64,000 nucleotides of DNA from Micromonospora andamanensis. GTDB taxonomy: Bacteria > Actinomycetota > Actinomycetes > Mycobacteriales > Micromonosporaceae. The notes beneath the pieces are model-generated. The model was not told the origin of the DNA. It ran no database searches and saw only the letters and a program-made list of their open reading frames with translations. Positions 60,230 through 64,000 of the stretch are shown in pieces. Both the position numbers and the translations under genes were made by a program. Positions within the stretch are counted from its first letter, which is position 1; each line of letters begins with the position of its first letter. The DNA lies in assembly GCF_016863495.1 (NCBI RefSeq), contig NZ_BOOZ01000007.1, positions 124,001-188,000 of the forward strand, written 5' to 3'.

Positions 60230-61264
60230 CTAGCCGGGCCGGCCGAAGCTGTGCACCGGGCTGCTGTCGATCCGCTTCATCTTGACCGGCTGACCCGCCC
60301 GGGAGGCGTGCACCACCCAGCCGCCGCCGACGTACATGCCGACGTGGTGCAGATCCCGGTAGTAGAAGACGAGGTCACCTGGGCGCAGCGCGCTGCGGCT
60401 CACCGACGCGGTGACCCGACGCTGCCGCGCCGCGTTGTGCGGTAGCGAGACACCCGCCCGCGACCACGCGGCCAGCATCAGCCCGGAACAGTCGTACGCG
60501 TTCGGCCCCTCGGCGCCCCAGGAGTACGGCTTGCCGATCTGGGCGCAGGCAAAGGTGACAGCCTCACCGGCCGGTCCGCCGGGATAGCTGGCCGGGCAGG
60601 GGGCCGGCCGCAGCGACCCACCACCCCCGCTGCCGTACGCCCGGAGCCGGAGCCGCTGCAACCTGTCTATCTCGGCGTCGATCTGACGGCGCTTCTCCGC
60701 GAGCTCGGCCTCGGTGCGGGTGAGCTGGCCGATGGTGCGGTCCAGCCCGGCCTTGGCGGCGAAGAGTTCGTCGCGCAGGTCGCTCGCGTGCCGTACGTCC
60801 CGCTGCTGGAACCGGGCGTAACGGTCGAGCAGGCCGAGTTGCTCGACGACCTCGCTCGGCGACCGGCTGCCGAGCAGCGTGTTGACCGCCCGCACCTGCT
60901 CACCCTTGTACGCGCTGGCCGCGAGCTTGCCCACCCGGTCCAACGCCTCGTCCACCTGGCGTTGCAACGGGGTGATCCGGGCGGCCAGCGCATCCGCCTC
61001 CCGCCGCTTGCCGGCCAGATCCTGCCGAGTGGCGTTGTGCTGTTCGATGACGGGTTCGAGCCGGTTCCAGTCCTCGTCGATGCGGCGCTCGATGTCGGCG
61101 ACCGTCGGGTCGGCCCAGGCCGCCGCCACGCTGCCGGTGAGCAGCACGGCGGTCGCGGTCAGGGCGGCAGGTATGCAGCGGTACCAGCGGAAGCGCGGCG
61201 CGCCCGTCGGTCGGCCGGGCATCCCCGGCCGCGGTGACGGTGGCCGCGGGGCATGGTGTGCCAC
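60230..61264 (-). CDS. NlpC/P60 peptidoglycan endopeptidase, riboswitch-controlled
   Basis: A 344-residue secreted wall hydrolase (RipA-like). N-terminal membrane signal (CIPAALTATAVLLTGSVAAAWA), a ~170-residue coiled coil (RRREADALAARITPLQRQVDEALDRV, EAELAEKRRQIDAEIDRLQRL), then NlpC/P60 with AYDCSGLMLAAWSRAG (catalytic Cys), LRPGDLVFYYRDLHHVGMYVG (His). It cleaves peptide stems during growth or division. GTG start at 61264. A c-di-AMP riboswitch precedes it. Paralogue at 61674. Confidence 0.93.
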   Translation of the reverse strand: MAHHAPRPPSPRPGMPGRPTGAPRFRWYRCIPAALTATAVLLTGSVAAAWADPTVADIERRIDEDWNRLEPVIEQHNATRQDLAGKRREADALAARITPLQRQVDEALDRVGKLAASAYKGEQVRAVNTLLGSRSPSEVVEQLGLLDRYARFQQRDVRHASDLRDELFAAKAGLDRTIGQLTRTEAELAEKRRQIDAEIDRLQRLRLRAYGSGGGGSLRPAPCPASYPGGPAGEAVTFACAQIGKPYSWGAEGPNAYDCSGLMLAAWSRAGVSLPHNAARQRRVTASVSRSALRPGDLVFYYRDLHHVGMYVGGGWVVHASRAGQPVKMKRIDSSPVHSFGRPG

Positions 61265-61313
61265 CGGGCTCAGTACTCCCTCTCTCCGGACCGCCTACCG
61301 GGCTGGAGGGACG

Positions 61314-61363
61314 GGCAACAGGAGTGGTGTGTGCGGTGTGGCCCGCTCCACCTGCCTGTTGCC
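61314..61363 (-). promoter_or_regulatory. possible expression-platform hairpin downstream of riboswitch
   Basis: Perfect 9-bp arms 61314-61322 and 61355-61363 (GGCAACAGG/CCTGTTGCC) downstream of the aptamer on the minus strand, between riboswitch and start codon. Confidence 0.6.
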
Positions 61364-61515
61364 GGTCTCTCTCGGCTGACGGGTTCGGGCGGGAGGGGAC
61401 GCCCTACCGCGACGACTCGCGGATTCACCCCGGGCACCTGGGCACCCGGCTCGCTCGTGAGCGACTCGGCGGTGTCGGACCGTTACCGCCCGGGTGGGCG
61501 GAGCTGTCAGCGGGC
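61340..61515 (-). ncRNA. c-di-AMP riboswitch (ydaO/yuaA class)
   Basis: On the minus strand the leader contains the aptamer hallmarks GGGTGAATCCGCG (61418-61430) and CCGAACCCGTCAGC (61375-61388), with the linking hairpin GCGGTAGGGCGTCCCC between them. These match the actinobacterial ydaO consensus, which is usually upstream of NlpC/P60 and RpfA-type wall hydrolase genes. Exact ends are estimated. Confidence 0.85.
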
Positions 61516-61527
61516 CGACGATTGCCC

Positions 61528-61557
61528 AGCGTAGGGACGATCGGCGTCGATACGCAA
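61528..61557 (-). promoter_or_regulatory. putative promoter of riboswitch RNA
   Basis: On the minus strand TTGCGT (61552-61557) is spaced 18 bp from TACGCT (61528-61533), a plausible -35/-10 pair just upstream of the riboswitch. Confidence 0.5.
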
Positions 61558-61600
61558 CACAACCGCACCATCACTGTGGGTGCTGACATCCGACAATGGC

Positions 61601-61632
61601 GAAGGCCCCCGTCAACTTGACCGGGGGCCTTC
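61601..61632 (-). terminator. hairpin terminator after second NlpC/P60 gene
   Basis: Perfect 11-bp stem (61601-61611 with 61622-61632), 10-nt loop. Confidence 0.8.
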
Positions 61633-61673
61633 GGGCGTTCCTGCGCGTCCGCTCAGCGGACGCTTGTGGTGAC

Positions 61674-62678
61674 TCAGCCGGGTCGGCGGAAGCCGGCGAC
61701 CGGCATTGTCGTGATCGGCGAGACGTTCACCGGCTTACCGGCCCGAGCCGCGTGCACCATCTGGTTGTTACCCAGGTAGATGCCGACGTGACTCACGTCG
61801 CTGCGGAAGAAGACCAGGTCACCTGGGCGGGCATCGGACCGGGAGACGGCCTTGCCCTCGTTCCACTGGGCGCCCGTGAAGTGGGTCAGGTAGATGCCGG
61901 CGGCCTTGTAGGCGTACTGGGTCAGCCCGGAGCAGTCGAACGAGTTCGGCCCGGTGGCACCCCAGACGTACGGCTTGCCGACCTGTGCGCAGGCCGTCTT
62001 GATGGCGGTGCGGGCAGCCGCGCTTACCACGTCCTTGATGGTCGGGCAGTTGGTCGTCTTCACCACGGTCACCGGCAGCGACTTCTCCAGCCGCTTGATC
62101 TCGGCGTCGATCTGCTTCTTCTTCGCCGCCAGCTGCTTTTCCTTCGCCTCCTGGTCGGCGATCAGACCGTCGAGCTTGGCCTTCTGGTCGTCGTACTTCT
62201 TGCGGATCTTCATGACGCCCTCGAGCTCGCGGCGCTCCTGCGAAGCGAGCCGGTCGAGCAGGGCCATCTGCTCACCGATCTCGTCGGGCTTCGAGTTGAG
62301 CAGCACGACGCCGATCTCCTGGGAGGGGCCGGTGATGTAGTAGCGGGAGGCGAGGTCGGCCACCCGGTTCATCGCCAGCTCGGTCTCCAGAGCCAGCGGC
62401 TGGATCTTCTTCTCCAGGCTCTTCGCCTTCTGCCGGTTGACCTTCAGCTGAGCGCGCACCTTGTTGTACTGCTCGATTGTGGGTTCCAGCTTCTGCCACT
62501 GCTTGTCGATCTGCGCCTCGATCTCCTCGACCGAGGGAGCGGCGTACGCGGGGGCGGCGAGCAGGCCGGCACCGACGGCAGCGGCAGCGACGAGGACGAC
62601 CAACCCACGCGCGGCCCTGCGTAGGCCGCCCGCACGGGATCGTCCCGGTGCGTGACGATGGAGGGGCATGGTTGCCAC
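61674..62678 (-). CDS. NlpC/P60 peptidoglycan endopeptidase, second copy
   Basis: A 334-residue secreted wall hydrolase. Signal segment (GLVVLVAAAAVGAGLLAAPAYA), coiled coil (KVNRQKAKSLEKKIQPLALET, AKEKQLAAKKKQIDAEIKRLEK), then NlpC/P60 with SFDCSGLTQYAYKAAG (Cys) and ARPGDLVFFRSDVSHVGIYLG (His). GTG at 62678 follows AAAGGAG by nine bases; ATG 62669 is an alternative. It lacks a recognisable riboswitch, unlike its downstream paralogue. Confidence 0.93.
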   Translation of the reverse strand: MATMPLHRHAPGRSRAGGLRRAARGLVVLVAAAAVGAGLLAAPAYAAPSVEEIEAQIDKQWQKLEPTIEQYNKVRAQLKVNRQKAKSLEKKIQPLALETELAMNRVADLASRYYITGPSQEIGVVLLNSKPDEIGEQMALLDRLASQERRELEGVMKIRKKYDDQKAKLDGLIADQEAKEKQLAAKKKQIDAEIKRLEKSLPVTVVKTTNCPTIKDVVSAAARTAIKTACAQVGKPYVWGATGPNSFDCSGLTQYAYKAAGIYLTHFTGAQWNEGKAVSRSDARPGDLVFFRSDVSHVGIYLGNNQMVHAARAGKPVNVSPITTMPVAGFRRPG

Positions 62679-62887
62679 CGGGGGCGTCTCCTTTGCAACC
62701 GACCACCGGGCGTCCCGCGAGCGGGTTAGAGGCGGGATCAGACGACCCACGGCGGTCGGTGCCTCACATTAGGGAAGGCACGGTGGGGAAATCAAGGCGA
62801 CCAACGGCTCATTCACCTTTGCGCGACGGTACGCACACAAAGGGTGTCGATCAATTCGTTACAGTTATCTACGTCAATAAGGAAACA

Positions 62888-62923
62888 GGGCGGGGCGACA
62901 CCTGTGAAGGTGCCGCCCCGCCC
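62888..62923 (-). terminator. hairpin terminator after iron-sulfur reductase gene
   Basis: Sixteen-pair stem (62888-62903 with 62908-62923), fully paired on the minus-strand RNA with one G-U, GNRA-like 4-nt loop, then TGTTTCC. Confidence 0.85.
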
Positions 62924-62939
62924 GGTGCGTACGCGCCGG

Positions 62940-64000
62940 TCAGCCGACCACGGACGGGCTCTCCTCGGCGCCACCGACCCGCTCGGGCTTGACCGACCGG
63001 AGCAGCACACTTGCCACGTCGATGACCTCGACCTGCTCTCCGGCGCCCTTACCGTTCACCCCGTCGGTGAGCATCGTCGAACAGAACGGACAGCCGACGG
63101 CGACCGTCCTGGCCCCGGTGGACATGGCCTCCTCGACCCGGTCCACATTGATCCGCTTGCCGATCCGCTCCTCCATCCACATCCGGGCGCCACCGGCACC
63201 GCAGCAGAAGGAGCGCTCGCTGTTACGCGGCATCTCGGTCAGCTCACCCTCGATCGCGCTGCCGAGCACCTCACGTGGCGGGGCGAAGACCCGGTTGTGC
63301 CGCCCGAGGTAACACGGGTCGTGGTAGGTCACGCCGCCGTCGACCGGCTGCACCGGGGTGAGCTTGCCGGTGGCGACCAGATGGGCCAGCAACTGGGTGT
63401 GGTGCACCACCTCGAACTCACCGCCAAGCTGGCCGTACTCGTTGCCCAGCGTGTTGAAGCAGTGCGGGCAGGTCGCGACGATCTTCCGCTTGGCCTTCTC
63501 CCGACCCTCGAACGCCTCGTTCAGGGTCTCGACGTTCTGCTGGGCGAGCATCTGGAAGACGAACTCGTTGCCGATCCGCCGGGCCGGGTCGCCGGAGCAG
63601 GTCTCCCCCTCGCCGAGGATGGCGAAGGAGACACCCGCCTCGTTGAGCAGGGTCGCGACGGCCCGGGTGGTCTTCTTCGCCCGGTCCTCGAACGCACCGG
63701 CGCAGCCCACCCAGAAGAGGTACTCGAAGTCCTCCACCTCACCGACCCGGGGCACCTCGAAGTCGAGGCCCTTGGTCCAATCCTCCCGGGTGTTCTGCGG
63801 CGCCCCCCACGGGTTGCCCTTGTTCTCCAGGTTGCGCAGCATCACGCCGGCCTCGGAGGGGAAGCTGGACTCGATGAGCACCTGGTAGCGGCGCATGTCG
63901 ACGATGTGGTCGACGTGCTCGATGTCCACCGGGCACTGCTCCACGCAGGCGCCGCAGGTGGTGCAGGACCAGAGCACGTCGGGGTCGATGACGCCGCCGG
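62940..64000 (-). CDS. iron-sulfur (CCG-domain) reductase, 5' end missing
   Basis: The C-terminal ~350 residues of a large Fe-S protein; the gene runs off the right edge, so no start is seen. Visible: a 4Fe-4S site CTTCGACVEQCPVD, then two CCG (heterodisulfide-reductase) domains, WVGCAGAF...ETCSGDPARRIGNE...CPHCFNTLGNEY and HDPCYLGRHN...FCCGAGGARMW...GCPFCSTML. It matches the M. tuberculosis Rv0338c type (recalled): membrane-linked Fe-S reductase of unknown electron partner. A strong hairpin terminator follows. Confidence 0.9.
   Translation of the reverse strand, partial: GGVIDPDVLWSCTTCGACVEQCPVDIEHVDHIVDMRRYQVLIESSFPSEAGVMLRNLENKGNPWGAPQNTREDWTKGLDFEVPRVGEVEDFEYLFWVGCAGAFEDRAKKTTRAVATLLNEAGVSFAILGEGETCSGDPARRIGNEFVFQMLAQQNVETLNEAFEGREKAKRKIVATCPHCFNTLGNEYGQLGGEFEVVHHTQLLAHLVATGKLTPVQPVDGGVTYHDPCYLGRHNRVFAPPREVLGSAIEGELTEMPRNSERSFCCGAGGARMWMEERIGKRINVDRVEEAMSTGARTVAVGCPFCSTMLTDGVNGKGAGEQVEVIDVASVLLRSVKPERVGGAEESPSVVG

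Noticed and set aside
62679..62887. Second c-di-AMP riboswitch before the 61674 NlpC/P60 gene
   Set aside because: The CCGAACCCGTCAGC hallmark is absent; only weak GC hairpins are visible.

Overview
The window is high-GC DNA with the gene content, codon use and protein style of a Micromonosporaceae actinomycete (Micromonospora or a close relative). This assignment is inferred from protein similarity recalled from memory, not from a search. Support comes from an HspR/HAIR-controlled dnaK operon, an actinobacterial LexA box, a sortase-anchored LPXTG protein, F420-type and DUF3151/DUF6458-type proteins, and many GTG starts. I see no prophage, insertion sequence or CRISPR array. Most of the window is core chromosome, with small repeat elements in gene ends.

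Layout. 0-4 kb: DUF3151 protein, LOG-family protein, fructose-bisphosphate aldolase preceded by three 33-bp tandem repeats, a holin-4-like membrane protein and a small acidic protein. 4-10 kb: an LPXTG wall protein, then a two-gene RNA-repair cassette, hen1 (RNA 3'-terminal 2'-O-methyltransferase) overlapping pnkp (kinase-phosphatase-ligase) by ATGA, with a perfect 24-bp inverted repeat upstream. 10-17 kb: a DUF368 undecaprenyl-phosphate translocase-type protein, an ArsR regulator, pyrE, an SDR, and a group of proline/tyrosine-tailed membrane proteins. 17-24 kb: clpB with a HAIR operator, a Fic protein with an unusually AT-rich promoter, a BNR-type lipoprotein and a KhtT/KhtU cation-proton antiporter pair. 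24-34 kb: dnaK-grpE-dnaJ-hspR reading left, with a HAIR operator, and reading right from the same intergenic region two dynamin-like GTPases plus a hypothetical gene. 34-40 kb: a proline/serine-rich membrane-linked protein, then E1-alpha/E1-beta/E2 of a 2-oxoacid dehydrogenase, then a 45-residue gene with its own promoter and terminator. 40-47 kb: a very large Trp/Pro-repeat membrane protein, an NHLRC2-like thioredoxin-NHL protein and the pxpBCA 5-oxoprolinase genes. 47-57 kb: hemolysin III-like protein, two DUF6458 proteins, SixA-like phosphatase, FadE-type acyl-CoA dehydrogenase, SpoIIE-type phosphatase, RlpA-like protein and several small enzymes. 57-64 kb: tRNA-Gly(CCC), an M43 protease, a flavin-binding protein and dcd around a LexA box, two NlpC/P60 endopeptidases (one behind a c-di-AMP riboswitch), and a partial iron-sulfur reductase.

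Themes. The protein-quality network (ClpB, DnaK, GrpE, DnaJ, HspR) is autoregulated by HspR through two HAIR sites. Cell-envelope functions are unusually dense: LPXTG protein, DUF368, Pro-rich membrane proteins, dynamins, RlpA and two NlpC/P60 enzymes, with c-di-AMP linking one of them to osmotic/potassium status alongside KhtTU. Nucleic-acid upkeep is represented by Hen1-Pnkp, Dcd and a LexA box. Two families of non-coding inverted repeats sit at gene ends: a nested element at 48.8 kb with a shorter relative at 13.8 kb, and GTTGATCATG-type hairpins at 49.4 and 54.1 kb. Gene order broadly resembles the Mycobacterium tuberculosis region that holds dcd, the Rv0338c reductase, iniBAC, dnaK-hspR, fba, pyrE and clpB (recalled from memory).
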